64,000 nucleotides of DNA from Frankia torreyi (GCF_000948395.1 NZ_JYFN01000002.1:21694-85693), one strand, 5' to 3'. Shown: positions 42,804-53,135, numbered from the stretch's first letter. Notes: a model not told the origin generated them from the letters alone. Made by a program: numbers and translations.

Positions 42804-43082
42804 GGTGGTGCGGCGTGGCGTGGTTCCGCCGGACATCATGATCGCCTGGGTTGGGTGGCGGGAGCGCGGTTCCGCGGAACCCCATGATCGTCGCCCTGTG
42901 TGACCGGATTTCGCGGTGGCTGGGTAGCCCCCGGGCGGTCACCGGGGAGCTCCGCCGCACGGGGGCATCGGGGCCCTTCGGGCCGGCCGGGAGCCCCACG
43001 GTCGTGGCGGGGGATGGGGCCCGACCTGGGTGTTTGCGTATCGCGATGGGTGGCGGCCGTCACTGGGGCGCTCCCCGCGTCG

Positions 43083-43121
43083 GTGAACCGGCGTTCACTA
43101 TGCTGGTGAACGTCGGTTCAC
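43083..43121. promoter_or_regulatory. Double TetR-type operator upstream of MFS gene
   Basis: Two 16-bp palindromes, GTGAACCGGCGTTCAC and GTGAACGTCGGTTCAC, share the form GTGAAC-N4-GTTCAC and are separated by 7 bases (centre to centre 23 bp). They lie 58 bases before the GTG of the MFS transporter. The TetR gene just downstream of the transporter is the likely binding partner. Confidence 0.75.
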
Positions 43122-43178
43122 CGCAAGGTGGCCGAATCTGTTCCGATCATGTCCTGTCTCGATCAGTCAAGGAGTCAC

Positions 43179-44732
43179 GTGGGCGAGCCTGCCGTGCATC
43201 CGGTCCGCGCCGTGTCCGCGGGGGAGGCCCCCGCGGGGGGACGTTCCCGGGAGCTCAGCGCCGTGCTGGGCGTCGGCGGCATCCTCACCGCGATCTCGCA
43301 GGTCTCGATCGTGCCGCTGCTGCCCGACCTGCCCCGGCTCACCGGCGCGTCGGCGTCGAACGTGAGCTGGCTACTCACCGTCACCCTGCTCGTCGGTGCC
43401 GTGGTCACGCCGCTGTTCGGCCGGGCGGGCGACATCTTCGGCAAGCGGCGGATGCTGCTGGTCGCGCTCGGGATGCTGACCACCGGGTCGGTCCTGTGCG
43501 CGCTGACGTCGAACATCTGGCTGCTGATCCCGGCCCGCGGACTGCAGGGAGCCTGCCTTGCGGTGGTGCCGCTGTCGATCAGCATCCTGCGCGACGAGCT
43601 CCCCCCCGAGCGGGTGGGGTCGGCGGTCGCGCTGATGAGCGCCACCGTCGGCATCGGCGCGGCGCTCGGCGTCCCGTTCGCCTCCCTGATCATCCAGTTC
43701 GCCGACTGGCACGTGATGTTCTGGGTCACCGGTGGGCTCGGCCTGGCCGATCTGATCCTCGCCGGGCTGCTCGTGCGCGAGTCGAAGGTCCGCGCCCCCG
43801 CCCGCTTCGACATCCCCGGCGCGGTCGGGCTGGCCCTCGGCCTGCTGTGCCTGCTGCTGGCGCTGTCCAAGGCGGCCGACTGGGGCTTCACCAGCCCGCG
43901 CTTCGGCGGACTGATCCTCGCCGCCGTGGTGATCTTCGTCGGCTGGGCCCGCTGGCAGTTGCGGGTCGCCGACCCGCTGGTCGACCTGCGTCTGGCGCGG
44001 CGGCCCGCGGTGCTCGCCCCGAACGCCGCGGCGCTGCTGATCGGCTTCTCGTTCTACGCCAACTCGCTGTCCACCGCCCAGCTCGTCCAGGTCCCGAAGG
44101 AGACCGGCTACGGCCTGGGCCTGTCGGTGTTCGCCAGCGGCCTGTGCCTGCTGCCCGGCGGCGTGGCGATGTTCGCTCTGTCGCCGGTCGCGGCGCGGAT
44201 CACCGCCTCCCGCGGCCCACGGATCACTCTGCTGCTCGGCGCGTCCGCGCTCGTGTTCGGCTACCTGCTACGCATGTTCACCAGCGAGAATCTACCGATG
44301 ATCGTGGTGGGTGCGGCGGTGGTCGCCGCCGGGACGGCGCTGGCCTACTCGGCCATGCCGATGCTGATTATGAACGCGGTTCCCCGCACCCAGACGGCCG
44401 CCGCCAACGGCCTCAACGTCCTGCTGCGCACGGTCGGGCAGGCGATGTGCAGCGCCGCCGTCGCCGCGCTGCTCAGCCACCTCACGATGACGACCTCCGG
44501 CGGGGCGGTGCCGAGCCTCGGCGCCTTCCAGACCGTCTTCGCGATGGCCGGCGTGGTGGGGGCGCTCGCTCTCGGGGTGGGCTGCCTCGTGCCTACCCGT
44601 GACCGGGTCGACACGGATGTGCCGGTGCAGCCCGGTGATCCGGCCCGGACCATGCACGCGGCTGGCGACGACGGTGGCCGGCTGGCGGAGTCCGTCTCGG
44701 CCGCGCCGACCCCGGTCACCACCACACGCTGA
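43179..44732 (+). CDS. MFS transporter, DHA2-like drug-efflux type
   Basis: A 517-residue exporter with about 14 transmembrane helices. After a short polar N-terminus the first helix reads VLGVGGILTAISQVSIVPLL. The motif-A loop is LFGRAGDIFGKRRMLLVALG, closely matching the MFS consensus GxxxDRxGRRR. Helix 4-5 has PARGLQGACLAVVPLSISIL and GIGAALGVPFASLIIQFADW. The C-terminus carries a 50-residue hydrophilic tail. GTG 43179 is chosen because AAGGAG stands six bases before it. A TetR gene follows on the same strand and a double operator precedes it, so expression is probably induced by the exported compound. Confidence 0.91.
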   Translation: MGEPAVHPVRAVSAGEAPAGGRSRELSAVLGVGGILTAISQVSIVPLLPDLPRLTGASASNVSWLLTVTLLVGAVVTPLFGRAGDIFGKRRMLLVALGMLTTGSVLCALTSNIWLLIPARGLQGACLAVVPLSISILRDELPPERVGSAVALMSATVGIGAALGVPFASLIIQFADWHVMFWVTGGLGLADLILAGLLVRESKVRAPARFDIPGAVGLALGLLCLLLALSKAADWGFTSPRFGGLILAAVVIFVGWARWQLRVADPLVDLRLARRPAVLAPNAAALLIGFSFYANSLSTAQLVQVPKETGYGLGLSVFASGLCLLPGGVAMFALSPVAARITASRGPRITLLLGASALVFGYLLRMFTSENLPMIVVGAAVVAAGTALAYSAMPMLIMNAVPRTQTAAANGLNVLLRTVGQAMCSAAVAALLSHLTMTTSGGAVPSLGAFQTVFAMAGVVGALALGVGCLVPTRDRVDTDVPVQPGDPARTMHAAGDDGGRLAESVSAAPTPVTTTR

Positions 44733-44799
44733 CCACGTACCAGGATCCGGGCAGCGGGATCCGGGCAGCAGGGTCCCGGCGACGGCGCGAGCCGACACG

Positions 44800-44841
44800 G
44801 CCAGGGCTGCGTGGCCAGGGCTGCGTGGCCAGGGCTGCGTG
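44800..44841. repeat. 14-bp tandem repeat, three copies
   Basis: GCCAGGGCTGCGTG is repeated three times between the MFS and TetR genes. Confidence 0.9.
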
Positions 44842-44978
44842 GTGAGGATGCGGCAGCCGGGGAGGACCCGACGGTGCCGGGGCGGGCACGGTGCGGCGCC
44901 GGTGAGCGGTAGCGTGCAGGCTCGGGCGTCCCGGTTGGGGACGTCCGGCGCATCCCGGGACGGGCGGAGGAGCGGACC

Positions 44979-45764
44979 ATGACGAGCCCTTCGACCACCA
45001 CCCGCGGACGGCCGGCAGGGCCGGAGTCCAGCAGCCCTGCCGGGGCCGACTCCGCCCGCCCTGACACTGGCCGTTCGGATGCCGGCCAGCACGAGACGTC
45101 CCACTCCCATCCCGGCCGGGTCGCCCCGCAGTCCGCGGTCGCCGTCCTGGCTGGGTCCGATGCCGTCCCGGGTGGGGTCGCGCCGACGGGGGCGGCGGGC
45201 GGCGGGCGGGGCCGGATGCGGGGGGACGCCGAGGTCAGCCGCGAGGCGATCATCGCCGCGGCCCGCCGGGCGTTCGCCCGCCAGCCCTACGCCGCCATCA
45301 CGCTCAAGGCGATCGCGGCGGACGCCGGGGTGAGTGCTCCGCTGGTGCTGAAGTACTTCGGCAGCAAGGAGCAGCTCTTCGCGCGGGTCGCCCGCTTCGG
45401 CGACGAGATCGACCAGTTGCTCGACGCGCCGCTGCCCGACCTCGGCCGCCACCTGCTGCACGCCCTGCTCGACGCGCACGAGCAGCGCCGCGATCCGCTC
45501 ATCCGGGTCGCGTTCGCGCTCCAGCACGGCGAGCACGCGACCCTGCTGCGCGACAACTTCCGCGACCAGGTCGTCGCCCGGCTGCGCTCGCGTCTGACCG
45601 GCCCGGATGCGGCCCTGCGCGCCGAGCTCGTCCTCGCCCACCTGCTCGGCCTCGGTGTCCTGCGCAAGATCGTGCATACCGAGGCGATCAGCGCCGCCGA
45701 ACGCGACCGGATCGTCGACCTGTGCGCGCCCGGCCTGCAACGCCTCCTCGACGGCAGCCCCTGA
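44979..45764 (+). CDS. TetR family transcriptional regulator
   Basis: A 261-residue regulator. The first 80 residues are a Ser/Pro/Gly-rich extension. Then comes the helix-turn-helix: SREAIIAAARRAFARQPYAA, LKAIAADAGVSAPLVLKYFG and KEQLFARVARF. The C-terminal segment RRDPLIRVAFALQHGEHATL and ELVLAHLLGLGVLRKIVH resembles the TetR_C_17 type domain. ATG has a strong CGGAGGAG ribosome site. It lies 246 bases after the MFS gene. The double GTGAAC palindrome ahead of that gene is the best candidate operator. Confidence 0.9.
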   Translation: MTSPSTTTRGRPAGPESSSPAGADSARPDTGRSDAGQHETSHSHPGRVAPQSAVAVLAGSDAVPGGVAPTGAAGGGRGRMRGDAEVSREAIIAAARRAFARQPYAAITLKAIAADAGVSAPLVLKYFGSKEQLFARVARFGDEIDQLLDAPLPDLGRHLLHALLDAHEQRRDPLIRVAFALQHGEHATLLRDNFRDQVVARLRSRLTGPDAALRAELVLAHLLGLGVLRKIVHTEAISAAERDRIVDLCAPGLQRLLDGSP

Positions 45765-45798
45765 CGATCTCCGCCTCGGCCTGACCGCCTCCGGCGCA

Positions 45799-45844
45799 AT
45801 CAAGATAATCAACACTGTTGACAGCTCGCCGCCATCCATGATCA
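45799..45844. repeat. Conserved element in a convergent gap, copy 1
   Basis: It begins ATCAAGATAATCAAC, contains the palindrome TCAACACTGTTGA and TTGACAGC, and ends ATGATCA. The same order and spacing recur at 52471-52517. It lies between the 3' ends of a TetR gene and an SDR gene. Confidence 0.7.
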
Positions 45845-45884
45845 CAAAAGATGGGCTGATCCTCAGCACCGGCGCCGGGCCGGC

Positions 45885-46853
45885 TCAGCCGCGGGCCGGC
45901 GCGTCGCGCGGGGGACGGTCTCCGGTGAGGTCGGCGTTCGGGGCGGCGGCGCGGACCAGGTCGGGGATGACCTCGCCGAGCGCGCCCGGTTCCCAGACGC
46001 CGTCGACGTCGACGGCCGGTCCGTTGGCCCATCCCTCCAGCACGGTGATCCGACCGCCGACGACCGCGAACACCCGCCCGGTCACGCCAGCCGACGCCTC
46101 GCTGCCCAGCCAGACCACCAGCGGCGCGATGTGCTCGGCGCTCATCCCCGCCGCCTGCGCCTCGGTTAGGTCGCCGGTGAGGCCCTCGGTCAGCCGGGTC
46201 AGTGCGAGCGGGGCGATCGCGTTCACCGTCACCCCGTAGCGGGCGAGCTCCAGCGCGGCGGTCACGGTGAACCCGGCGATGGCGGCCTTGGCGGCGCCGT
46301 AGTTCGTCTGGCCGATGTTGCCGAACAACCCCGACGGCGAGCTGGTGTTGACGACCCGGGCCGACCGTCCGCGCCCGGCCCGGTGCTCGTCGCGCCAGTA
46401 GACGCCCGCGTGGTGGGTCGGGGCGAAGGTGCCCTTGAGATGCACCCGCACGACCGCGTCCCACTCCGCCTCGGTCATGTTGACCAGGGTGCGGTCGCGC
46501 AGAATCCCGGCGTTGTTCACCAGGACGTCCAGCCCCCCGAACGCCTCGATCGCCTGGGCGACGAGGCGCCCGGCCCCGGCGAAGTCGGCGACGTCGTCGG
46601 TGTTCGCCACCGCCTGCCCGCCGGCCGCCCGGATCTGCTCGACCACGGCGGCCGCGGGCCCGCCGTCGCGGCCGCGGCCGGCCCGGTCACCGCCGACGTC
46701 GTTGACGACCACCCGGGCGCCCTCGGCGGCGAACGCCAGCGCGTGCGCCCGCCCGATCCCGTTGCCGGCCCCCGTGACGATGACCACCCGACCCGCGCAC
46801 AGACCCCGCACGGGGCCACCCCCTGTCCTTCGCCCTCGGCGGATGTCCTTCAC
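45885..46853 (-). CDS. Short-chain dehydrogenase/reductase (SDR)
   Basis: A 322-residue NAD(P)-dependent oxidoreductase. The cofactor motif is VTGAGNGIG (TGxxxGxG), NNAG occurs in LVNNAGILRDRTL, the catalytic Ser is in NTSSPSG and Tyr/Lys in YGAAK. It resembles the dehydrogenase domain of multifunctional beta-oxidation enzymes in the TEAEWDAVVRVHLKGTF block, with a C-terminal extension of about 50 residues. GTG 46853 is favoured by GGAGG upstream. It is the last gene of a minus-strand set with a PPOX protein and a luciferase-like oxidoreductase. A hydroxyacyl-CoA or steroid/alcohol substrate is plausible. Confidence 0.9.
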   Translation of the reverse strand: MKDIRRGRRTGGGPVRGLCAGRVVIVTGAGNGIGRAHALAFAAEGARVVVNDVGGDRAGRGRDGGPAAAVVEQIRAAGGQAVANTDDVADFAGAGRLVAQAIEAFGGLDVLVNNAGILRDRTLVNMTEAEWDAVVRVHLKGTFAPTHHAGVYWRDEHRAGRGRSARVVNTSSPSGLFGNIGQTNYGAAKAAIAGFTVTAALELARYGVTVNAIAPLALTRLTEGLTGDLTEAQAAGMSAEHIAPLVVWLGSEASAGVTGRVFAVVGGRITVLEGWANGPAVDVDGVWEPGALGEVIPDLVRAAAPNADLTGDRPPRDAPARG

Positions 46854-46906
46854 CCTCGGTGCCTCCGGCTCGGCGCCTCCAGGCGCCTGCGGTGCAACGG
46901 ATCCGG

Positions 46907-47839
46907 CTACACCGGGTCGGCGGCGTGGGCGACGATCTCCTCGCCGAAGCGGCGCACGGTGTCCTCGGCCGCAGCCGGGTCGTCGCCGCAGACCGCGATC
47001 ACGATCCAGTCCGCGCCGAGCTTGGCGTAGGTCGCGACGTCGTCGAGCATGGCCGCCGCGTCCCAGCCCTGCCGGACGTCGAGCTGCGGCCACATGCCGG
47101 TGGCCACCACGTCGACGGCGTCATGCGGGCGGCCCGCCGCGTCCAGCCGGGCCCGGACGTCGTCGACGACCCGGGTGAACCCGTCGACGCCGGGCACGGC
47201 CGCCGTGCGGATCGTGCGGGCCAGGGTGTCGTTCGTGAGCAGGGTGACGACCCCCTGCCCGTAGCGGACGGCCCGCTCCCGCCCCCACGCGCTGTTGCCG
47301 TGCAGCCACAGCGGCGGGTGCGGCTGCTGGACGACCCGTGGCTGGATGTTGGTACCGCGGGTCTGCAGCAGCCGGCCGCTGTGGGTCAGCCGCGGCTGCT
47401 CCCAGCTAGCGCGCAGCACGTCCACCGTCTCGTCGAACGCGGCGAGCCGCCCGTCGAAGTCGACGCCGAGCGCGCCGAACTCCGAGCGCAGGTAGCCCGC
47501 GCCGAGGGTCAGCGTCAGGCGCCCGGCGGACAGCGCGTCGAGCGTCGCCACCTGGTGGGCGGTCAGCAGCGGGCTGCGGTAGGGCGCCACCAGCGCCCAG
47601 GTGAACAGGCGGATGCGGCTGGTCACCGCCGCGCAGAAGGCCAACGACACCAGCGGGTCGGCGCTGCCCTCCCCGCCGGAGTCGACCCAGCGCGCCGACG
47701 GCGCGGGATGGTCGCTGAACCCGAGCGCGGCGAAACCCGACTCCTCCGCGGCCCGCGCGAAGCCGGTCACCGCGTCCGGGGTGAGGATCCGCGGCGACCA
47801 GGCGGGATCGGCCACGGCATGCTGGACGGCGAATCTCAT
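46907..47839 (-). CDS. F420-dependent LLM class oxidoreductase (luciferase-like)
   Basis: A 310-residue TIM-barrel enzyme of the luciferase-like monooxygenase family, of the subgroup often using coenzyme F420. Motifs are FARAAEESGFAALGFSDHPA, AAVTSRIRLFTWALVAPYRS, ATLDALSAGRLTLTLGAGYL with the conserved GRL...G(A/V)G, and the late WLHGNSAWGRERAVRYGQGV. The ATG overlaps the stop of the PPOX gene by four bases (ATGA), indicating co-translation. It may oxidise or reduce an alcohol or enoyl substrate together with the SDR that follows 53 bases downstream. FMN dependence is an alternative. Confidence 0.88.
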   Translation of the reverse strand: MRFAVQHAVADPAWSPRILTPDAVTGFARAAEESGFAALGFSDHPAPSARWVDSGGEGSADPLVSLAFCAAVTSRIRLFTWALVAPYRSPLLTAHQVATLDALSAGRLTLTLGAGYLRSEFGALGVDFDGRLAAFDETVDVLRASWEQPRLTHSGRLLQTRGTNIQPRVVQQPHPPLWLHGNSAWGRERAVRYGQGVVTLLTNDTLARTIRTAAVPGVDGFTRVVDDVRARLDAAGRPHDAVDVVATGMWPQLDVRQGWDAAAMLDDVATYAKLGADWIVIAVCGDDPAAAEDTVRRFGEEIVAHAADPV

Positions 47840-48495
47840 CGGTTCTCCACACTCAAGGTCTCGGCACGCAAGGTCTCGGCACTCCGGGTCTCGGCCGGGC
47901 CAACCCAGGGATCGGGCAGGGGCGGCAGGGGGAGGGGCAACGCCGGCAGACCGTCGATGCTCGTGCCGTTGTACTCCTTGCGTTCGCAGTAGGCGGCGAA
48001 CTCCTCGTCGGTCCGCCGACCGAAGTACTCCCGGTGCAGGCTTCGTTCCTCCCGGTACTCCAGGAACGGCACGGCGTAGCCGCAGCTGTCGCTGATCCGC
48101 TCGGCCGTCACGACGATGATCGACCGCAGCCCGCTGGGGTCGGCCGCCCGCGGGTCGAACCGGGCGAGCAGCGCGGCGAAGCGCGGGTCGTCACGGAACA
48201 CCGGCTCGCCGCGCCCGTGCACCCGCACGATGGTCGGGGGTCCGCTGAACGCGCACCACATCAGCGTGATCCGGCCGTTCTCGCGCAGGTGCGCGAGGGT
48301 CTCCGCGTGGCTGCCACCGAAGTCCAGGTAGGCCAGGGTCCGCTCGTCGAGGATGATGAGCGTCCCGGCGCGGCCCTTGGGGGAGAGGTTGACGCTGCCC
48401 TGCGCGGACAGGGGCGCCGTCGCGACGAAGAAGACGACCTGGTCCTCGATGAACCGGCGTAGCCGGCCGTCGAGGCGTTCGTAGGTCTTTCCCAT
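47836..48495 (-). CDS. Pyridoxamine 5'-phosphate oxidase-like (PPOX) family protein
   Basis: A 219-residue split-barrel flavin/F420-binding protein. It begins MGKTYERLDGRLRRFIEDQV, then FFVATAPLSAQGSVNLSPKG with the conserved phosphate-binding NLSPKG, AYLDFGGSHAETLAHLRENG and FSGPPTIVRVHGRGEPVF. A Pro/Leu-rich hinge and ETxRAET repeats close the C-terminus. Members reduce small substrates or bind F420. It heads the minus-strand operon with the LLM enzyme and SDR, and the lipase gene lies 114 bases upstream on the same strand. Confidence 0.88.
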   Translation of the reverse strand: MGKTYERLDGRLRRFIEDQVVFFVATAPLSAQGSVNLSPKGRAGTLIILDERTLAYLDFGGSHAETLAHLRENGRITLMWCAFSGPPTIVRVHGRGEPVFRDDPRFAALLARFDPRAADPSGLRSIIVVTAERISDSCGYAVPFLEYREERSLHREYFGRRTDEEFAAYCERKEYNGTSIDGLPALPLPLPPLPDPWVGPAETRSAETLRAETLSVENR

Positions 48496-48609
48496 GGATA
48501 GGCAGTATCGGCCGCGTACCCGCCCGGCGCCCGTGCTTTCCCGCCCCTCCCTGTCCCTCCCTGTCCCGTCCCGTCCCGGGCCGGTGCGCCGGCCCGGGAC
48601 GGCAGGCGG

Positions 48610-49815
<1,206 letters not shown>

Positions 49816-49951
49816 CGCCTGCTCACCTGCACCCCTTCTTCGTCGATCGCGGCCTTATACGGATCGATGTCGGAGGGTAACTCAACGTGCCCACCTCCGT
49901 CCCGTCCCGCGACCCGCCGCGCCGGTGGCCGGTGGCCGTAGGGTGGCGGGG

Positions 49952-51565
49952 ATGGGGCGCGCTGCGCAGGAACCGGAGCGCCGGGCGCTGCTCGTGCGCC
50001 GGGCCGAGCTGACCGGGTCGACCGAGCTGACCGGGTCGGCCGGCGGCGGCGCAGCGGGGCCTGGCCGGCGCGTCCTGGCTGGCGCGCTCCCGCCGACGTG
50101 GGTCGCGGACGTGCGGATTCTCGGCGGACGGATCGTCGAGGTCAGCGCCGAGCCGCTGCGCCCGCGGGCGGGGGAGGACATCCTCGACGCCGACGGCGGC
50201 GCGCTGCTGCCGGGTCTGCACGATCATCATGTCCACCTGCTGTCGCTGGCGGCGTCGGCGTCGTCGGTGCGGGTGGGGCCGCCCGAGGTCGTCGACGCCG
50301 CAGGGCTGCGCGCGGCGCTGCGCGCGGCGCCGGGTACCGGTCCGGCGCGGTGGGTGCGCGCGGTCGGCTACCACCCGTCGGTGGCCGGTGACCTCGACCG
50401 GCGCACCCTCGACGCGCTGCTGCCCGACCGGCCGGTGCGGGTGCAGCACCGCGGCGGGGCCCTGTGGGTGTTCAACTCGCCGGCGCTACGCCTGGCCGGC
50501 ATCGACGGCTGCGACCTGCCGGGCGTCGAACGCGACCCCACCGGGGCGCCCACCGGGCGACTGTGGCGGATGGACGGTTGGCTGCGCCGCCACGCCGCGC
50601 TGCCCCCGGTGGCCGTGGACCTCGCCGCCGTGGGCCGCGCCGCCGCTGCGGCGGGGATCACCGGGTTCACCGACGCGACCCCCGGCCGCACCGCCGAGCA
50701 TCGCCGGACCCTCGCCGCGGCCGCCGCGACCGGCGAGCTGCCGCAGCGGCTGACCCTCATGCGCCCCGAACCGCAGCCCACTGCCGATGCGGACGCCCCG
50801 GCCGGACGGCGGGCCGGGGAGGGGACCGTCGGCGTGGCAGGCGTGGCAGGCGTGGCAGGCGGTGTCGGTGGTGGTGGTGGCGTTCGCGTCGTCGGCGGCC
50901 CGGTGAAGGTGATCCTCGACGACGACACCCTGCCCGACCTCGACACCCTCGCCGCCCGGTTCGCCGCCGCGCACCGCGCCGGCCACCCGGTGGCCGTGCA
51001 CTGCGTGACCCGCGTCCAGACGGTGCTCACCCTCGCCGCGCTCGACCTCGCCGGCCCGCGCCGGGGCGATCGCCTCGAACATGGTGCCGTCATCCCCGGC
51101 GAGCTGTACGGGCAGGTGCGCCGCGCCGGGCTCGTCGTGGTCACCCAGCCCAACTTCGTCGCCGAGCGGGGCGACCGCTACCTCGTCGACGTCACCGACG
51201 AGGATCCGGCGGCGCTGTACCCGGCCGCCTCCCTCGTACGGGCCGGCATCGGGCTCGCCGCCGGCACCGACGCCCCGTTCGGCCATCCCGACCCGTGGCG
51301 GGCCGTCGCCGCCGCGGTGACCCGGCGCACCGCCGCCGGGATCGTCCTGGGCGCCGACGAACGCCTCGACGCCCCCGCGGCCCTCGCGCTGTTCCTCGGC
51401 GACCCGGCGGACCCGGCCCGCCCGCGCCGGGTACGCCCCGGCGCGCGCGCCGACCTCTGCCTGCTGCACCGCCCCCTGCGCGCGGCCCTGCGCGCGGCCC
51501 TGCGCGACCCGTCCGCGGCCCAGGTCCGCCAGACGATCGTCGACGGCGTCCCGGTGTACGGGTGA
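49952..51565 (+). CDS. Amidohydrolase (Amidohydro_3, YtcJ-like)
   Basis: A 537-residue TIM-barrel metal hydrolase. The HxH metal motif is in GLHDHHVHLLSL, the specificity segment is ALWVFNSPALRLAG, then GITGFTDATPG, KVILDDDTLPD (the Lys/Asp region), AVHCVTRVQTVL with the third His, RLEHGAVIP with the fourth His and AAGTDAPFGHPDPW with the catalytic Asp. The C-terminal RPGARADLCLL returns to the small beta-sandwich. Gly/Val-rich tandem GVA repeats at about residues 294-310 are an odd insertion before KVIL. YtcJ-like enzymes act on amides or imides of unknown identity. Confidence 0.9.
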   Translation: MGRAAQEPERRALLVRRAELTGSTELTGSAGGGAAGPGRRVLAGALPPTWVADVRILGGRIVEVSAEPLRPRAGEDILDADGGALLPGLHDHHVHLLSLAASASSVRVGPPEVVDAAGLRAALRAAPGTGPARWVRAVGYHPSVAGDLDRRTLDALLPDRPVRVQHRGGALWVFNSPALRLAGIDGCDLPGVERDPTGAPTGRLWRMDGWLRRHAALPPVAVDLAAVGRAAAAAGITGFTDATPGRTAEHRRTLAAAAATGELPQRLTLMRPEPQPTADADAPAGRRAGEGTVGVAGVAGVAGGVGGGGGVRVVGGPVKVILDDDTLPDLDTLAARFAAAHRAGHPVAVHCVTRVQTVLTLAALDLAGPRRGDRLEHGAVIPGELYGQVRRAGLVVVTQPNFVAERGDRYLVDVTDEDPAALYPAASLVRAGIGLAAGTDAPFGHPDPWRAVAAAVTRRTAAGIVLGADERLDAPAALALFLGDPADPARPRRVRPGARADLCLLHRPLRAALRAALRDPSAAQVRQTIVDGVPVYG

Positions 51566-51680
51566 GGTCCAGGACCACCGAGTGCAGGTCAGCCGGTGCG
51601 CGACCGCCCGCGGGAGTCCGCCGGTGAGAGATTGCTTGCACGGCGGCCCCGTCGACGCCGCGGATGTGCACAGTGGCGGG

Positions 51681-52229
51681 ATGGACCCCAGACGCGATCC
51701 CGAGCGGCTCAGCCTCGCCAGCTACCCGCTCAGTCACCCCGTCCAGGCGCGGTTCAGTGACCTCGACGGCAACGGTCACCTGAACAACGTCGCGCTGGCG
51801 TCCTTCTACGAGGACGCCCGCATCACGCTGGACTGGCGGATCTTCACCGACGGCAGGCCGGTGCCGTTCGAGAACTTCACCTTCGTCGTCGCCAACGTCT
51901 CCATCCACTACCTGGCCGAGGCGCGCTATCCCGCGACGTACGTCGTCGGCTGTGGGGTCGGCCGGATCGGCACCACCTCGTTCGTGCACAGCGCGGGGCT
52001 GTTCCGCGACGGCGTCTGCCTCGGCCTGTGCGACAGCATCCTGGTCCACCTCGTCGAGGGCGCGCCGACGGTCATCCCGCCCGATCGCCGCGCGCAGATG
52101 GAGGCCCTGGCGTTCCCGGTGCGCGCGGGTGGCCCGCCGACCGAGCCCGACGCCGAGACCGTCGGGATCCCGGACCAGCCGGCGCAGACCGGCTCCGGTC
52201 TGGTCGGCTCCGAGCCCGACCGCCGCTAG
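51681..52229 (+). CDS. Acyl-CoA thioesterase (4HBT hotdog fold)
   Basis: A 182-residue thioesterase. The core is PVQARFSDLDGNGHLNNVAL, the 4HBT motif with the active-site Asp/Asn of D(x)xGHxN, followed by FYEDARITLDWRIF, VVANVSIHYLAEARYPATYV and GTTSFVHSAGLFRDGVCLGL. The last 45 residues are a flexible tail. The start at MDPRRD is chosen because upstream sequence (from 51582) lacks family similarity, but the ribosome site is weak. It is 116 bases after the amidohydrolase. It would hydrolyse an acyl-CoA or acyl carrier thioester. Confidence 0.85.
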   Translation: MDPRRDPERLSLASYPLSHPVQARFSDLDGNGHLNNVALASFYEDARITLDWRIFTDGRPVPFENFTFVVANVSIHYLAEARYPATYVVGCGVGRIGTTSFVHSAGLFRDGVCLGLCDSILVHLVEGAPTVIPPDRRAQMEALAFPVRAGGPPTEPDAETVGIPDQPAQTGSGLVGSEPDRR

Positions 52230-52562
52230 GCCCTGCCCTTCGCGTGTGTGGGAGGCGTGGGCGACGGCTCGTGCGTCGGCGGCGGCTGCGTCGGCGGCGG
52301 CTGCGTGGGAGAGCGCCTCCATGGTTCTTCCACAGGGTTCGGCGTCCGATTTATCCCTGCGGAAGAGACGGGTGGCGTCGCTCCCGTGCACACCGCCTCG
52401 CGGGCCGGGGGTCCGCGCCCGCTGCCAGGACTTCCGCCCGCCGGCGGCGCACCGGAACCTCCCTGTCGATATCAAGATAATCAACGGTGTTGACAGCGCG
52501 GCGCGCCAAAATGATCATTCGGGTCGGGAGCCGACACGGGCCCCGGCCAGGCGGACCGACAG
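52230..52562. other. Convergent gap with repeated element
   Basis: No gene. It holds a short GTCGGCGGCGGCTGC direct repeat near 52276 and the second copy of the conserved 47-bp element at 52471-52517. Confidence 0.55.
52471..52517. repeat. Conserved element in a convergent gap, copy 2
   Basis: It begins ATCAAGATAATCAAC, contains the inverted repeat TCAAC-N3-GTTGA and TTGACAGC, and ends ATGATCA, as in copy 1 at 45799. It lies between the 3' ends of the thioesterase and DUF2752 genes. Confidence 0.7.
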
Positions 52563-53135
52563 TCAGCCGGGCGAGCCGGGGGTGAGCGGCCAGCCGGGCA
52601 GGTTACGCACGATCATCCAGACCAGCGCCGCGCCGCCGAGCCCGTAGGCCAGCGGCGCGGGCAGGGGGGCGTACCGGTCGTCGCGCACCGCCCGGGCCTG
52701 GCGGGCGAGCAGGCCGGCGAGCAGCGGGGCGCAGGCCAGCACGAACACGTTGTCGTGGCCGGCCGCCGCCCACCGTCCATGCAGCACGTCGTAGGTGGCG
52801 CGCAGGGTTCCGCAGGCCGGGCAGTCCAGGCCGGTGACCCGGTGTATGGGGCAGCCGGGCATCGCCGTCGACGGGTCGTGCGGATCGTGGCCCGCCAGGT
52901 AGGTCAGGCCGGCCACGGCCGCCGCGGCGACGCCCCAGACCGCGGCGCGGCGCCGGCCCGATCGGGTGGCCGCCGGCCCGGTCGCCGCCGCTGCGGGCGG
53001 TTGTGCTGTGGGCGGCCGCGTCGGGGAAAGGGAAGGCGGGGCGGGCGGGTTCGGGGGCGGGAGCGGTCCCGCCGGATCCGCCGGCGACCCGGATGGGGCG
53101 TCGGCGGGATCCGTGGACGGGGGCGGCTCAGTCAC
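52563..53135 (-). CDS. DUF2752 membrane protein
   Basis: A 190-residue protein. The first 60 residues are Pro/Ala-rich and cytoplasmic. A first membrane helix (AAVWGVAAAAVAGLTYLAG) is followed by the family signature CPIHRVTGLDCPACGTLRA, with three Cys, then further helices (VFVLACAPLLAGLLA and LAYGLGGAALVWMIV). The CxxCG motif suggests metal or redox chemistry, unproven. It overlaps the TM2-domain gene by eight bases. The two families are often adjacent, and both may form one small operon. Confidence 0.88.
   Translation of the reverse strand: MTEPPPSTDPADAPSGSPADPAGPLPPPNPPAPPSLSPTRPPTAQPPAAAATGPAATRSGRRRAAVWGVAAAAVAGLTYLAGHDPHDPSTAMPGCPIHRVTGLDCPACGTLRATYDVLHGRWAAAGHDNVFVLACAPLLAGLLARQARAVRDDRYAPLPAPLAYGLGGAALVWMIVRNLPGWPLTPGSPG

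Larger units (their letters stand above)
42536..43082. other. Gene gap with palindrome, octamer array and 12-bp palindrome
   Basis: No gene is supported. It contains the second copy of the dispersed palindrome, an 8-bp array and the palindrome GTTCCGCGGAAC (42869-42880). If the array is subtracted, the distance from the start of the dispersed element to this 12-mer is about 150 bases, close to the 147 seen in the other copy. Confidence 0.55.
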
